Part shown: positions 18,095 to 27,287 of the stretch, piece after piece
How the letters are laid out: each line of letters opens with the position of its first letter
How positions within the stretch are numbered: position 1 is the first letter of the stretch
Assembly (NCBI GenBank): GCA_024225275.1
Contig: JAAEMS010000224.1
Location: 1-64,000 of the forward strand
DNA length: 64,000 bases
Direction: 5' to 3'
Origin: Actinomycetes bacterium
Lineage (GTDB): Bacteria > Actinomycetota > Acidimicrobiia > Acidimicrobiales > JAAEMS01
The notes under the pieces: generated by a model
What the model was told of the DNA's origin: nothing
What the model saw: only the letters and a program-made list of their open reading frames with translations
Database searches by the model: none
Position numbers and translations under genes: made by a program

Positions 18095-18119
18095 ACTGAA
18101 TGATTCGAGACCATTTAGT
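18095..18119. promoter_or_regulatory. Inverted repeat overlapping the ino1 promoter
   Basis: ACTGAATG (18095-18102) and CATTTAGT (18112-18119) match as an inverted repeat at 7 of 8 positions, with a 9-nt spacer. The right arm runs into TAGTCT (18116-18121), a minus-10 box 7 nt before the ino1 ATG. It is a good candidate for the LysR operator in this divergent gap, and binding there could block the polymerase. Confidence 0.5.
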
Positions 18120-18128
18120 CTCAGGGTC

Positions 18129-19430
18129 ATGACTGCACGACACATCGATCCTCCGTCCGGCAAGCTCGGCGTCCTCCTTCCCGGCCTCGGCGCCGTCGCC
18201 TCGACCTTCATCGCCGGCGTCCTGGCTGCCCGCGCCGAAGGGGCCGCCCCCCTCGGCTCGGTCAGCCAGATGGCCCACATCCGTCTGGGCACCAAGGACG
18301 AGAGCCGCAACCCCCTCATCAACGAGTTCGTGCCCCTGGCCCAGCTCGACGATCTGGTGTTCGGCGGCTGGGATCCCATCAGCGCCAATGCTCTCGAAGC
18401 CGCTACCGCCGCCGGTGTGCTCGAAGGCCAGGACTTGGGCTCCATCTCGCGCGAGCTCGAGGGGGTCGTGGCCATGGACGCGGTCTTCGATCAGCGTTGG
18501 GTCAAGAGGCTCGACGGAGTACGGGTCAAGGACATCGAGTCCAAGTGGGAGCAGGCCGAGGCTCTCATGGACGATATCGAGCGCTTCCGCAACGAGAACG
18601 GCTGCGACCGGCTGGTGTCGGTGTGGTGCGGCTCGACCGAGGCCTACCAGGAGCCCTCGGCGGTACACGAGTCGGTGGCCGCCTTCGAAGCCGGCCTCAA
18701 AGACAGCGACGAGAACATCTCACCCAGCCAGATCTACGCCTACGCCGCCCTCCAGACGGGTGTTCCCTTCGCCAACGGCGCCCCCAACCTCAGCGTCGAT
18801 CTCCCCTGCATGCTCGAGCTGGCCGAACAGCGTGGGGTGCCCATCGTCGGCAAGGACTTCAAGACCGGCCAGACCCTCATGAAGACCCTCATCGCCCCCG
18901 GCCTCAAGGCCCGGATGCTGGGCCTGCGGGGCTGGTACTCCACCAACATCCTCGGCAACCGCGACGGCGAAGTCCTCGACGATCCCGAGAACTTCAAGAC
19001 CAAGGAGACGTCGAAGCTCGGCGTGCTCGACACCATCCTGCAGCCTGAGGTCTACCCCGACCTCTACGGCGAGATCGACCATGTGGTGCGGATCAACTAC
19101 TACCCACCACGGGGCGACAACAAGGAGGGTTGGGACGCCATCGACATCTTCGGGTGGATGGGCTACCCGATGCAGATCAAGGTTGACTTCCTCTGCCGCG
19201 ACTCGATCCTGGCGGCTCCCATCGTCCTCGACCTGGCCCTGTTCATGGACCTCGCGGCCCGCGCCGGCGAGTCCGGTGTGCAGGAGTGGCTCAGCTTCTA
19301 TTTCAAGGCTCCACAGGGCACCGGAAGCGGCGAACCCGAGCACGACCTGTTCATCCAGCAGACCAAGCTGAAGAACACCCTTCGTGAATGGATGGGCGAG
19401 AAGCCGGTCACTCATTCCGAGGCGGGCTGA
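18129..19430 (+). CDS. ino1: Myo-inositol-1-phosphate synthase
   Basis: A 433-residue enzyme that converts glucose-6-phosphate to 1D-myo-inositol-3-phosphate with NAD, the entry to phosphatidylinositol and mycothiol in actinobacteria. The Rossmann-type start GVLLPGLGAVAS (about 14-25), the PNLSVDLP block, GKDFKTGQT (lysine-rich catalytic region, about 241-249) and NILGNRDG (about 277-284) are family signatures. Length is about 60-70 residues more than the mycobacterial Ino1. ATG 18129 stands 7 nt after a TAGTCT box, suggesting a leaderless message. Divergent from LysR. Confidence 0.9.
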   Translation: MTARHIDPPSGKLGVLLPGLGAVASTFIAGVLAARAEGAAPLGSVSQMAHIRLGTKDESRNPLINEFVPLAQLDDLVFGGWDPISANALEAATAAGVLEGQDLGSISRELEGVVAMDAVFDQRWVKRLDGVRVKDIESKWEQAEALMDDIERFRNENGCDRLVSVWCGSTEAYQEPSAVHESVAAFEAGLKDSDENISPSQIYAYAALQTGVPFANGAPNLSVDLPCMLELAEQRGVPIVGKDFKTGQTLMKTLIAPGLKARMLGLRGWYSTNILGNRDGEVLDDPENFKTKETSKLGVLDTILQPEVYPDLYGEIDHVVRINYYPPRGDNKEGWDAIDIFGWMGYPMQIKVDFLCRDSILAAPIVLDLALFMDLAARAGESGVQEWLSFYFKAPQGTGSGEPEHDLFIQQTKLKNTLREWMGEKPVTHSEAG

Positions 19431-19490
19431 CCCGGCCGGGGCAGATCATCATGGCCGCCCACCGCGGCTGAGCCGTGTACACCGGGGGTC

Positions 19491-20258
19491 GTGCGCATCG
19501 TCTCCTGGAACGTCAACTCGATCAGAACCCGGCGCGACCGCGTCGTCGACTGGTTGACCCGCCACCAACCCGACATCGTCCTGCTCCAGGAGACCAAATG
19601 CGTCGACGACGATCTGGGGGCCGAGGCGTTCGAGGCTCTCGGGTACGAGGTGGCCCACTGGGGTATCAACCACTGGAACGGGGTGGCCATCATCAGCCGG
19701 GTCGGGCTGGCCTCGGTCCAGAAGGGGTTTCCCGGGGCACAACGCAGCCCCTACGACGAGGCCCGGTTCCTCTCGGCTACCTGCGGGGGCCTACGGGTCC
19801 ACTCGATCTATGTGCCCAACGGCCGTGAGCTCGATGACCCCCACTATTTGTTCAAGCTGGTCTGGCTCGAACGGCTCCGGGCCGCCATCGACCCCGATCA
19901 GCCCACCGTGGCAGCCGGCGACTTCAACGTGGCCCCGGCCGACGCCGACATCTATGACCCGAAGCGCTGGCGGCGCCGGACCCACGCCAGCCCTCCCGAG
20001 CGGGCCGCCATCGACGCCCTGCTGGACCGGGGCCTCATCGACGTCACCCGCCGCCACCTCCCCGAACCCGAAACGTTCACCTGGTGGAGCTACCGGCCGG
20101 GGCAGTTCGAGAAGAATCAGGGGCTGAGGATCGATCTCGCCCTGGTGACGCCCGACGTGGCCTCCAGATCCACCGGCGTCTGGATCGACACCGACGAGCG
20201 AGCCGGTGAGCGGCCCAGCGACCACGCCCCCCTGGTTCTGGATCTCGACAACCCCTGA
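19491..20258 (+). CDS. xthA: Exodeoxyribonuclease III (AP endonuclease)
   Basis: A 255-residue exonuclease III/EEP-family enzyme for base-excision repair at abasic sites. The metal- and DNA-binding motifs are complete: WNVNSIR at the N-terminus, LLQETK (about 31-36), YVPNGRE (about 105-111), AGDFNVAP (about 142-149) and the C-terminal RPSDHAPL. The start is GTG 19491. It ends in a tandem repeat that carries terminator-like stems and faces the convergent CaiB gene. Confidence 0.92.
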   Translation: MRIVSWNVNSIRTRRDRVVDWLTRHQPDIVLLQETKCVDDDLGAEAFEALGYEVAHWGINHWNGVAIISRVGLASVQKGFPGAQRSPYDEARFLSATCGGLRVHSIYVPNGRELDDPHYLFKLVWLERLRAAIDPDQPTVAAGDFNVAPADADIYDPKRWRRRTHASPPERAAIDALLDRGLIDVTRRHLPEPETFTWWSYRPGQFEKNQGLRIDLALVTPDVASRSTGVWIDTDERAGERPSDHAPLVLDLDNP

Positions 20259-20363
20259 GGTGCGCACTGACCAATCCGGCGACGGTCCGCCGTGAGGCGG
20301 CGACAACCCCTGAGGTGCGCACTGACCAATCCGGCGACGGTCCGCCGTGAGGCGGCGACAACC
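20246..20363. repeat. 55-bp tandem duplication with terminator-like stems at a convergent gene junction
   Basis: A 55-bp unit (20246-20300) is repeated exactly at 20301-20355, and the first 8 bp begin a third time (20356-20363). The unit starts inside the last codons of xthA and the fragment ends in the stop codon of the minus-strand CaiB gene. Each unit holds CCGCC-GTGA-GGCGG, so the duplication doubled a bidirectional terminator. Too few, too long and without spacers for a CRISPR. Confidence 0.9.
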
Positions 20364-21550
20364 TAGTACGCGCCGTCGGCCTGGAGCTGGGCGATGTCCT
20401 CCCAGGTGAAGCCGACCTCCAGCAGCACCTCTTCGGTGTGTTGGCCCAGGTCAGGGGCCACCACCGCGGGAGCGGTGGGGGTGGCACTCATGCGGATGGG
20501 CGAGCCGATTGTCCGCATCGTCCCCCATTCGGGATGGTCGACCTCGCGGAGGTAGCCGTTCAGGACGGCGTCGTCGTCGGCCACCACCTCGGTGTGGTTG
20601 CGCACCGGAGCGAACCGCTGGTGCTCGGCGGCCAGCCGTTCGCACCACTCGGCCGTGGTCCGGGTCGGGAAGATCTCGTCCACGAGCCGGCGGAGCTCGT
20701 CGAGGTCCTCGACCTTCATGAACAGGCTCCGGAACCGCTCTTGCTCGATCAGGTCCTCGCGGTCTATCACCCGACAGAAGCCGTCCCAGAGATGGGGCGG
20801 GACACCGACCAGCTGGATCCAACCGTCGGAGGTGGGCACCATGCGGAGCAGGCCGCGGATGAGGGGATGGCCGCGGTTGGACGGGCCGAGCGACTCACCG
20901 TGGAGCATGGTGTAGGTGAGCTCGGAGGCCTGGGCCCAGACCATGCCGCCGAAGAGACTGACATCGACCCGCTGGCCCTCACCACTCTTCTCCCGGTGGA
21001 GGAGCGAGGCCAAGATCCCGGTGACCATGTTCTGGCATCCCGAGTGGTCGGCGATCAGCGCCCCGATGGGCGTTGGGTCGCCATCGACGGTGCCGGTGGT
21101 CGAGATGAGCCCGCCCCAGGCCTGCCCGACGGTGTCGGCCCCCTCCCGTTGGGCCAGGGGGCCTTCGGGTCCGTAGGTCGACCCCGTGGCGTAGACCAGC
21201 CGGGGGTTGATGGTCGAGAGCTCCTCGTAGGAGAGGCCCCACGACTCGAGCGTGCCGGGAACGAAATTGGAGATCAGGACATCGGTGGTCTCGATGAGCT
21301 TCTCGAGAGCCCGCTTGCCGCCCGGTTGACGCAGGTCGAGGGTGATCGAGCGCTTGCCCCGGTTGTTGGCCTCGAAGACGGGCGCCCGCGGGTCGTCGTC
21401 GGAGACCGTGATCCATCGGGCCAGGTCACCCACCTCGGGCAGCTCGACCTTGATGACCTCGGCCCCCAGGTCATGGAGCATGGCCGCGGCCTGAGGGCCC
21501 TGGATCAGGGTCGACAGGTCGACCACTCTCACCCCGTCGAGTGCACCCAT
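20363..21550 (-). CDS. CaiB/BaiF-family acyl-CoA transferase
   Basis: A 395-residue class III CoA-transferase, moving CoA between carboxylates in acid activation. The N-terminal GVRVVDLSTLIQGPQA (about 6-21) and the aspartate-bearing GALIADHSGCQ block (about 165-175; catalytic Asp in the family) are present. The racemase residues of Mcr are not, so a transferase role is likelier. Start ATG 21550 with GGAGG 5 nt upstream; it begins one base after the stop of the upstream SDR gene, so the two are an operon. Substrates unknown. Confidence 0.88.
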   Translation of the reverse strand: MGALDGVRVVDLSTLIQGPQAAAMLHDLGAEVIKVELPEVGDLARWITVSDDDPRAPVFEANNRGKRSITLDLRQPGGKRALEKLIETTDVLISNFVPGTLESWGLSYEELSTINPRLVYATGSTYGPEGPLAQREGADTVGQAWGGLISTTGTVDGDPTPIGALIADHSGCQNMVTGILASLLHREKSGEGQRVDVSLFGGMVWAQASELTYTMLHGESLGPSNRGHPLIRGLLRMVPTSDGWIQLVGVPPHLWDGFCRVIDREDLIEQERFRSLFMKVEDLDELRRLVDEIFPTRTTAEWCERLAAEHQRFAPVRNHTEVVADDDAVLNGYLREVDHPEWGTMRTIGSPIRMSATPTAPAVVAPDLGQHTEEVLLEVGFTWEDIAQLQADGAY

Positions 21551-21551
21551 C

Positions 21552-22358
21552 TCAGCCTCCGAGGCCGGCGCCGGATTCGTTGAGCTCGAGGCTGCGTCGC
21601 CGGAGTTTGCGCATACCCCCCAGCCAACGGTTTCGATCGGTGGCCTTGCGCTCGACATAGGTCTGGACCTCGGGGTGGGGCAGGATCAGGAACCGTTCGT
21701 CACGGATGGAGTCGGCCACGACCTGGGCCACCTCGTCGGCCTCGATGATGCCGTCGGTACCGCCGTCGCCCAGCTGGCGGGGGGCCATGGCCGTGTTCAC
21801 ACCCTGCGGACACAGCACCGACACCCGAATGCCGTCATCACCGTGGGTGATCGAGAGGTACTCGCCCAGCGAGATGCAGGCCGCCTTGGTGACCGTGTAC
21901 GGCGCCGATCCCATAGCGGCCAACAGGCCCGCGGCACTGGCCGTTTGGACGAGGTAGCCCTCTCCCCGTGCGGTCATCGACGGGATGCAGGCCCGCGCCG
22001 CGTACAGGTGGGCCAGAACGTGGAGCTCCCACTGGGACTGGTAGGCCTCGTTGCTGGCGTCGATCCCTCCTTCGGCTCCGGCGCCGGCGTTCGACATGAA
22101 GATGTCGATGGGGCCGAACTGATCCTCGACGTCGTCGACGAGCTGCTTGATGGCTGCCTCATCGGTCACGTCCATCCCCCGGCCGAAGCTCTGGACCCCC
22201 GCGGTCCGAAGCTCCTCGGCCAACGAGTCGCAGGCGGCCTGGTCGCGGTCGACCACGACAATGGCCCGCGCCCCGTCGGCCACGAAACGTCGGGCCACCG
22301 CCGATCCGATGCCGCCGGCTCCGCCGGTGATGACTGCCACTCGATCATTGATTTCCAT
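21552..22358 (-). CDS. Short-chain dehydrogenase/reductase
   Basis: A 268-residue classical SDR with TGGAGGIG at about 11-18, Asp in VVVDRDQ (NAD preference), SNAG in place of NNAG, and the catalytic YTVTK at about 155-159. First gene of a two-gene unit with the CaiB-type transferase. A TAGATT box lies 7 nt before the ATG at 22358, so the message is probably leaderless; longer frames upstream are not coding. The C-terminus (ERFLILPHPEVQTYV) resembles that of the SDR at 10272, suggesting the same subfamily. Confidence 0.9.
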   Translation of the reverse strand: MEINDRVAVITGGAGGIGSAVARRFVADGARAIVVVDRDQAACDSLAEELRTAGVQSFGRGMDVTDEAAIKQLVDDVEDQFGPIDIFMSNAGAGAEGGIDASNEAYQSQWELHVLAHLYAARACIPSMTARGEGYLVQTASAAGLLAAMGSAPYTVTKAACISLGEYLSITHGDDGIRVSVLCPQGVNTAMAPRQLGDGGTDGIIEADEVAQVVADSIRDERFLILPHPEVQTYVERKATDRNRWLGGMRKLRRRSLELNESGAGLGG

Positions 22359-22371
22359 GGCGGGGAATCTA
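22359..22371 (-). promoter_or_regulatory. Leaderless-type promoter box, SDR 21552-22358
   Basis: TAGATT (22366-22371, minus strand) lies 7 nt before the ATG at 22358 with no Shine-Dalgarno between. Confidence 0.5.
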
Positions 22372-22411
22372 GCCCCGTGGTCGACTGACATCTGGCGGGC
22401 ACACTGTTCGG

Positions 22412-23191
22412 GTGACCCAGTCCATCGACCCCACCGCCTCCCCCGTCCAGCCCGGTCCGGCCTTCGGCCTGATCGTCGGGGCCACGGCCGGGTTGGGGTT
22501 CCTCCTGTGGAACCAGCAGGTGGCGAGCCGGTTCTACGTATTCGCGTTCGTCGTGGTCGGCTGGGTGCTGTCACTGACCTTGCACGAGTTCGCCCACGCG
22601 TACACCGCGTGGCGGGCCGGGGATCACTCGGTGGCCGCCCGCGGCTACCTGACCCTCGACCCTCGCCTGTACTCCGAGCCCATGCTCTCCATCGGCATGC
22701 CGGTGCTCTTCGTCCTGATGGGCGGCTTCGGCCTGCCGGGTGGTGCGGTCTGGATCGATCGCCGCCAGATCCCCAACCGGTGGCACCTGACCGCCGTGTC
22801 GCTGGCCGGCCCGGCAGCCAACCTCCTGTTCGGGATCATCGTTCTGGCGCCGGTGGGGCTCGGGTGGGTCTCCTCCGCTGAGCGTCCGTCTCTGGTGGTG
22901 GCGCTGTCTTTCCTGGGCGCCCTCCAGGCCGCGGCCCTGGTACTGAACCTGCTCCCCATCCCGCCCTTCGATGGGTACGGGGCCATCGAGCCTCATCTGT
23001 CGCCGGCGATCCGCCGGCAGATAGCGCCGGTGGGCCGCTACGGGATCCTGGTCCTGATCGGCGCGCTATGGCTGATCGACCCGGTGAACGCACTGTTCTG
23101 GGACACCGTGTACGGGCTGGTGGAGTTGGTCGACGTGCCTAGGCAGTGGGTTCGACTCGGAGCGTTCGAGTTCCGATTCTGGGAGCAGTAG
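22412..23191 (+). CDS. M50-family (site-2-protease-like) membrane zinc metalloprotease
   Basis: A 259-residue polytopic membrane protein. The zinc site HEFAH (H58, E59, H62) lies in the second helix and the third ligand in LLPIPPFDGYG (about 185-195), matching the NPxPxxDG motif of S2P-like proteases. About five or six helices are visible. Short members of this clade lack PDZ and CBS domains, as here. The start is GTG 22412, divergent from the SDR with 53 bp between. Substrate unknown. Confidence 0.85.
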   Translation: MTQSIDPTASPVQPGPAFGLIVGATAGLGFLLWNQQVASRFYVFAFVVVGWVLSLTLHEFAHAYTAWRAGDHSVAARGYLTLDPRLYSEPMLSIGMPVLFVLMGGFGLPGGAVWIDRRQIPNRWHLTAVSLAGPAANLLFGIIVLAPVGLGWVSSAERPSLVVALSFLGALQAAALVLNLLPIPPFDGYGAIEPHLSPAIRRQIAPVGRYGILVLIGALWLIDPVNALFWDTVYGLVELVDVPRQWVRLGAFEFRFWEQ

Positions 23192-23218
23192 GACTGACGC
23201 TCGGCCCGCCTGGCCGGG

Positions 23219-23722
23219 TCAGTCCCCGCCGCCGGCCGGGAGGCGGTAGACGAAGTCGCAGTGGATGGCACCCTTCATGATGGTCTGGGTCCGCGTGAAC
23301 TCGATGTCGGGGTTGAAGCCCTCGACCATCGTGCCGTCGCGGTCACACGACAGATGGGCGCCGAGCTCGGGCATGCCCAGGTCGCGGTACATCTCGGCAT
23401 AGCGGCAGCGGGTGACGTTGAACTTGAAGACATCGGAGCTCTGCTCGACGATCTCGAGCTCGAGAGCACCCCCCTTGGTCCAGTTCTCCATGGAATCGGC
23501 GAACGTCTGGAGGTCGTTGCCCCCCAGATGGCCGGCCAGCTCAGCCCCCTGGCCCTGGGCCACCTCGACCACGACCTCGCTGGCGAGCTCCTGGACGCGT
23601 TCCTGGCCGAACTCCTCGCCCAGCCGTTCGAGGAGGGGTTTCACGATACGGGCCTCGATCTCCCGCCGCTTCAGAACACCAACGTCGTTCAGGGTGTCGG
23701 GCTTGACCTGATCGTGGGCCAT
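23219..23722 (-). CDS. ATC-hydrolase-family protein (L-2-amino-thiazoline-4-carboxylate hydrolase-like)
   Basis: A 167-residue soluble protein whose C-terminal half carries the family pattern TRCRYAEMYRDLGMPELG, then LSCDRD and EGFNPDIEFTRTQTIM. Characterised members hydrolyse the thiazoline ring in D,L-ATC to cysteine, but most homologues are uncharacterised and the two Cys here might be structural. Start ATG 23722 with GGAGAG 7 nt upstream. It stands alone, convergent with the M50 gene and divergent from the acyl-CoA synthetase gene. Confidence 0.75.
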   Translation of the reverse strand: MAHDQVKPDTLNDVGVLKRREIEARIVKPLLERLGEEFGQERVQELASEVVVEVAQGQGAELAGHLGGNDLQTFADSMENWTKGGALELEIVEQSSDVFKFNVTRCRYAEMYRDLGMPELGAHLSCDRDGTMVEGFNPDIEFTRTQTIMKGAIHCDFVYRLPAGGGD

Positions 23723-23825
23723 GGCGTGCTCTCCTCGTCGGTTCGTGGCTCGTGAGATAGCCAGTCTCGCATGACTCCTGCCACACTGGCCGAAACCTCG
23801 ACGGAGTGACCGGAAGGGGCCACCG

Positions 23826-25403
23826 ATGAGCAATGCAATCAGGTCGATCGGAGACATCACCCGGGTGAACGCCCATGAGCGACCCGACAAGACCGCGCTC
23901 AGTTGTGAAGACCGGTCCTGGACCTACACCGAGCTCGAAACCGAGTCGAACCAGGTGGCGAACGCCATGCAGGCGGCCGGGGTCGGCTCCCAGGACCGGG
24001 TGGCGTTCCTCGACAAGAACTCCCCTGAGTACTTCACCTTCCTGTTCGGGGCCGGCAAGGTCAACGCGGTCACGGTGGCCGTGAACTGGCGCCTCGCTCC
24101 ACCCGAGATGGAGTACATCCTCAACAACGCCGAGGCCAGAGTGCTGCTGATCGGCCACGAGTTCGTCGGCCACCTCGACAAGATGGACCTGAGCTCGGTC
24201 ACCAAGATCGTTGTCATCGGATCATCCGACGCCCACCCCACCTATGAGGAGTGGATCGACGGGCAAGCCACCGACGATCCCGCCGTCGAGAGTGGGTGGG
24301 AGGACACCTGCTACCAGCTCTACACCTCGGGCACGACCGGCCTGCCCAAGGGGGTCGAGCTGACCAACAAGAACTTCTTCGAGATGCTCCCCGCCGCCTC
24401 CGCCGAGTGGTACTTCGACGAGGACAGCGTGAACCTCGTCGCCATGCCGCTCTTCCACATCGCCGGCAGCGGCTGGGGTGTGGTCGGGCTGTACAACGGC
24501 GGGTCGAACGTGCTGTTGCGCGACATCGATCCCGCCGCAGTCATCGATCTCATCCCCGAGTACGGCATCACCAACGCCCTGCTGGTACCCGCCGTCCTCC
24601 AGTTCATGCTGATGATGCCCAATATGGCGGGAACCGACTTCTCGACCATGCGAGCCATCGTGTACGGCGCCTCCCCCATCACCGCGGAAGTTCTGGTCGG
24701 CTCCATGGACGCCATGGGATGCAAGTTCGTTCAGGCCTATGGGCTCACCGAGACCACCGGTGGGGTCACCATTCTCCGGGCCGATGACCACGACCCGGGC
24801 GGCCCCCGGGCCGATCTCCTACGCTCGGCCGGCCAGCCGTGGGGCGACGTCGAGCTCCGCATCGTCAACCCCGAGACACTCCAGGACGTGTCCGACGGTG
24901 AGGTCGGCGAGATCTGGTGCAAGACGATCCAGAACATGAAGGGCTACTGGGCCAACGACGAGGCCAACGCCGAGGCGTTCCCTGAAGGCCTCGACGAAGA
25001 CGGCCGGGGCTGGTTCCGGACCGGTGACGCCGGCTACATGCGAGAGGGCTACCTCTTCATCCACGACCGGGTGAAGGACATGATCGTCTCCGGCGGCGAG
25101 AACGTCTACCCGGCCGAGATCGAGAACGCTCTGATGGCCCATCCCGAGATCGCTGACGTCGCGGTCATCGGTGTTCCCCACGAGAAATGGGGCGAGACGG
25201 TGAAGGCGATCATCACGCCGGCCGCCGACGCCGACCCCACCGAGGCGGCCCTCATTGCCTACTGCCGGGAGAATTTGGCCCACTACAAGTGCCCGACCTC
25301 GGTGGAGCGCATGGCCGAGATTCCGCGCAACCCGTCGGGCAAGATCCTCAAGACCGAACTACGCAAGCCCTACTGGGAGGGCCACGAGCGGATGATCAAC
25401 TAG
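23826..25403 (+). CDS. AMP-forming acyl-CoA synthetase (FadD-like)
   Basis: A 525-residue ANL-superfamily ligase that adenylates a carboxylic acid and transfers it to CoA. The P-loop YTSGTTGLPKG is at about 166-176, YGLTETTG (A5) at about 302-309, the hinge TGDAGYMREGYLFIHDR at about 399-415, and the C-terminal catalytic lysine in PRNPSGKILKTELR at about 500-513. Start ATG 23826 with AAGGGG 8 nt upstream. Chain length or ring specificity cannot be read from sequence. Confidence 0.92.
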   Translation: MSNAIRSIGDITRVNAHERPDKTALSCEDRSWTYTELETESNQVANAMQAAGVGSQDRVAFLDKNSPEYFTFLFGAGKVNAVTVAVNWRLAPPEMEYILNNAEARVLLIGHEFVGHLDKMDLSSVTKIVVIGSSDAHPTYEEWIDGQATDDPAVESGWEDTCYQLYTSGTTGLPKGVELTNKNFFEMLPAASAEWYFDEDSVNLVAMPLFHIAGSGWGVVGLYNGGSNVLLRDIDPAAVIDLIPEYGITNALLVPAVLQFMLMMPNMAGTDFSTMRAIVYGASPITAEVLVGSMDAMGCKFVQAYGLTETTGGVTILRADDHDPGGPRADLLRSAGQPWGDVELRIVNPETLQDVSDGEVGEIWCKTIQNMKGYWANDEANAEAFPEGLDEDGRGWFRTGDAGYMREGYLFIHDRVKDMIVSGGENVYPAEIENALMAHPEIADVAVIGVPHEKWGETVKAIITPAADADPTEAALIAYCRENLAHYKCPTSVERMAEIPRNPSGKILKTELRKPYWEGHERMIN

Positions 25404-25580
25404 CAGGCTTCGCCGGCCCTACTCGCCGTAGCGAGATGTGTCGGGACCGACCAGTTCGGTGAACAACCCCAACCCCTCGCCGTCGTTGGCGTGACGGCCG
25501 AGGCTCTCTTCAGCTCCTCCGTCACGACTCTGCAACAACCGATCGGGAACCGGACCGACCAGCTGGTCGTCACAGCCAGC

Positions 25581-27275
25581 ATGAACACCAACACGGGACC
25601 CCACTCGATCCTCGGCCGGATCCTCATCATCGCCCTCACCGTCGCTCTCGTGGCCTCGGCCTGTGGCGGATCGAGTTCCGATGAGTCCGGAAGCACCAAC
25701 GACACCGGCAGGGAGGACGACAGCAACGAGTCGGGTGTTGCCGACTCGGGTGACGACGAGTCAGTGTTTGCCGGCGGGATCGATGAGGATGCCGCCGAAG
25801 AAGCTGTCTCCGAGTCCTCCGACGAGTCAGGGTCGAGATCGGCGTCGGTGGATGCCGAAGAGGATGCCGAGGGCCTGTTCGCCCCACCCGAGGTGGAACC
25901 CGACAACAGCCGGCTCGAGGACAACACCTTCGAGGACTACGGCATCCGGGACTTCGTCGATACCGACCTCGACCCCCTGTCGACGTTCGCCCTCGATGTG
26001 GACACCGGATCGTGGACCGTCGGTCGCCGGTGGCTGACCGAGGGTGTGCTCCCCCCGGCCGAGTCGGTCAGGGTCGAGGAGTACGTGAACGCCTTCTCCT
26101 ACGACTACCGCGACCGCCGCCGGGGTCTGGAGATCAGCGTCGATGGTGGCCCGTCGCCGTTCGCTCGGGACAATGTGCTCGTTCGGGTCGGTGTCCAGGG
26201 TGCCATCGTCAGCGAAGATGACCGGGAACAGGCCTCTCTGGTGTTCGTCGTCGACACCTCGGGCTCGATGGATCGTGACGACCGGCTCGGGCTGGTCAAG
26301 GAATCACTCGAGATCCTGGTTGACGGCCTCGACGACGACGACACCGTGGCCATCGTGACCTACGACGGTGATGCGGGCATCGCCCTCGAGCCGACTCCGG
26401 TCCAGGACCGCAACGAGATCCTCGATGCCATCGACCGGCTGCAACCGGGGGGCTCGACCAACCTCGAGGCGGGTCTGCGCACCGGCTACGACCTGGCCCG
26501 TGAAGCCTTCGTCGACGGAGGGGTGAACCGGGTGGTGCTCGCCTCCGATGGTGTGGCCAATGTCGGCGTGACCGATCCCCACGAGCTGTCCCGCATGATC
26601 CGCGACGATGCCGATCAGGGCATCCAGCTGGTGACCGTCGGCTACGGAATGGGCAACTTCAATGACGAGACCATGGAGCAGCTCGCCGATGAAGGTGACG
26701 GCTTCTACGCCTACATCGACACCGACGACGAGGCCGAGCGCTTCTTCGAGGACGAGCTGGCGGCCGTTCTCGTCACCATCGCCAAGGACGCCAAGATCCA
26801 GGTCGAGTTCGATGACGAGGTGGTCGAGGCCTACCGCCTCATCGGCTTCGAGAACCGGGGTGTCCGCGACTCTGACTTCCGGAACGACGACGTTGACGCC
26901 GGAGAGCTGGGCTCGGGCCATCAGGTCACCGCCATCTACGAGATAGAGCTCGAGCGGGGGGTGGATCTCGACGACCGTGGTGAGATCGGCGTGGTGTCCC
27001 TGAGGTGGGAAGACCCCGAGACGGGTGCTATCGAAGAGATCGACGAGGACATCGACCTGCGGGACGTCGAGCATGACTGGAACGACACCGAAGACGACTT
27101 CCAGGTCGCTGTGGTGGTGGCCAGTTTCGCCGAGATCCTCCGCAACAGCCCCCACGTGGGTGACGTCGAGCTGGACGATCTGGCCGAGGAGGCCGACCGT
27201 CTGGCCCGTGATCACGACACGGCAGAGACCGACGAACTGGCCGACCTGATCAACCGGACCCTCGAGCTCAGCTGA
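25581..27275 (+). CDS. Von Willebrand factor A-domain lipoprotein
   Basis: A 564-residue surface lipoprotein. The signal peptide ends LVASAC-GG (lipidated Cys28). A Ser/Asp/Glu-rich linker (about 30-105) follows, then the VWF N-terminal domain (DTGSWTVGRRWL region, about 140-195) and a VWA domain with a complete MIDAS (DTSGS at 225-229, downstream Thr and the SDGVANVG block). The C-terminal part is the DUF3520 module found in this YfbK-type architecture. Start ATG 25581 is chosen because the signal peptide begins there; GTG 25491 would add 30 residues without one. Likely cell-surface adhesion or assembly; partners unknown. Confidence 0.88.
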   Translation: MNTNTGPHSILGRILIIALTVALVASACGGSSSDESGSTNDTGREDDSNESGVADSGDDESVFAGGIDEDAAEEAVSESSDESGSRSASVDAEEDAEGLFAPPEVEPDNSRLEDNTFEDYGIRDFVDTDLDPLSTFALDVDTGSWTVGRRWLTEGVLPPAESVRVEEYVNAFSYDYRDRRRGLEISVDGGPSPFARDNVLVRVGVQGAIVSEDDREQASLVFVVDTSGSMDRDDRLGLVKESLEILVDGLDDDDTVAIVTYDGDAGIALEPTPVQDRNEILDAIDRLQPGGSTNLEAGLRTGYDLAREAFVDGGVNRVVLASDGVANVGVTDPHELSRMIRDDADQGIQLVTVGYGMGNFNDETMEQLADEGDGFYAYIDTDDEAERFFEDELAAVLVTIAKDAKIQVEFDDEVVEAYRLIGFENRGVRDSDFRNDDVDAGELGSGHQVTAIYEIELERGVDLDDRGEIGVVSLRWEDPETGAIEEIDEDIDLRDVEHDWNDTEDDFQVAVVVASFAEILRNSPHVGDVELDDLAEEADRLARDHDTAETDELADLINRTLELS

Positions 27276-27287
27276 CCATCAAAGCTC

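Noticed and set aside
20246-20363. CRISPR array
   Set aside because: Two 55-bp head-to-tail copies without spacers, inside a terminator; no cas genes.
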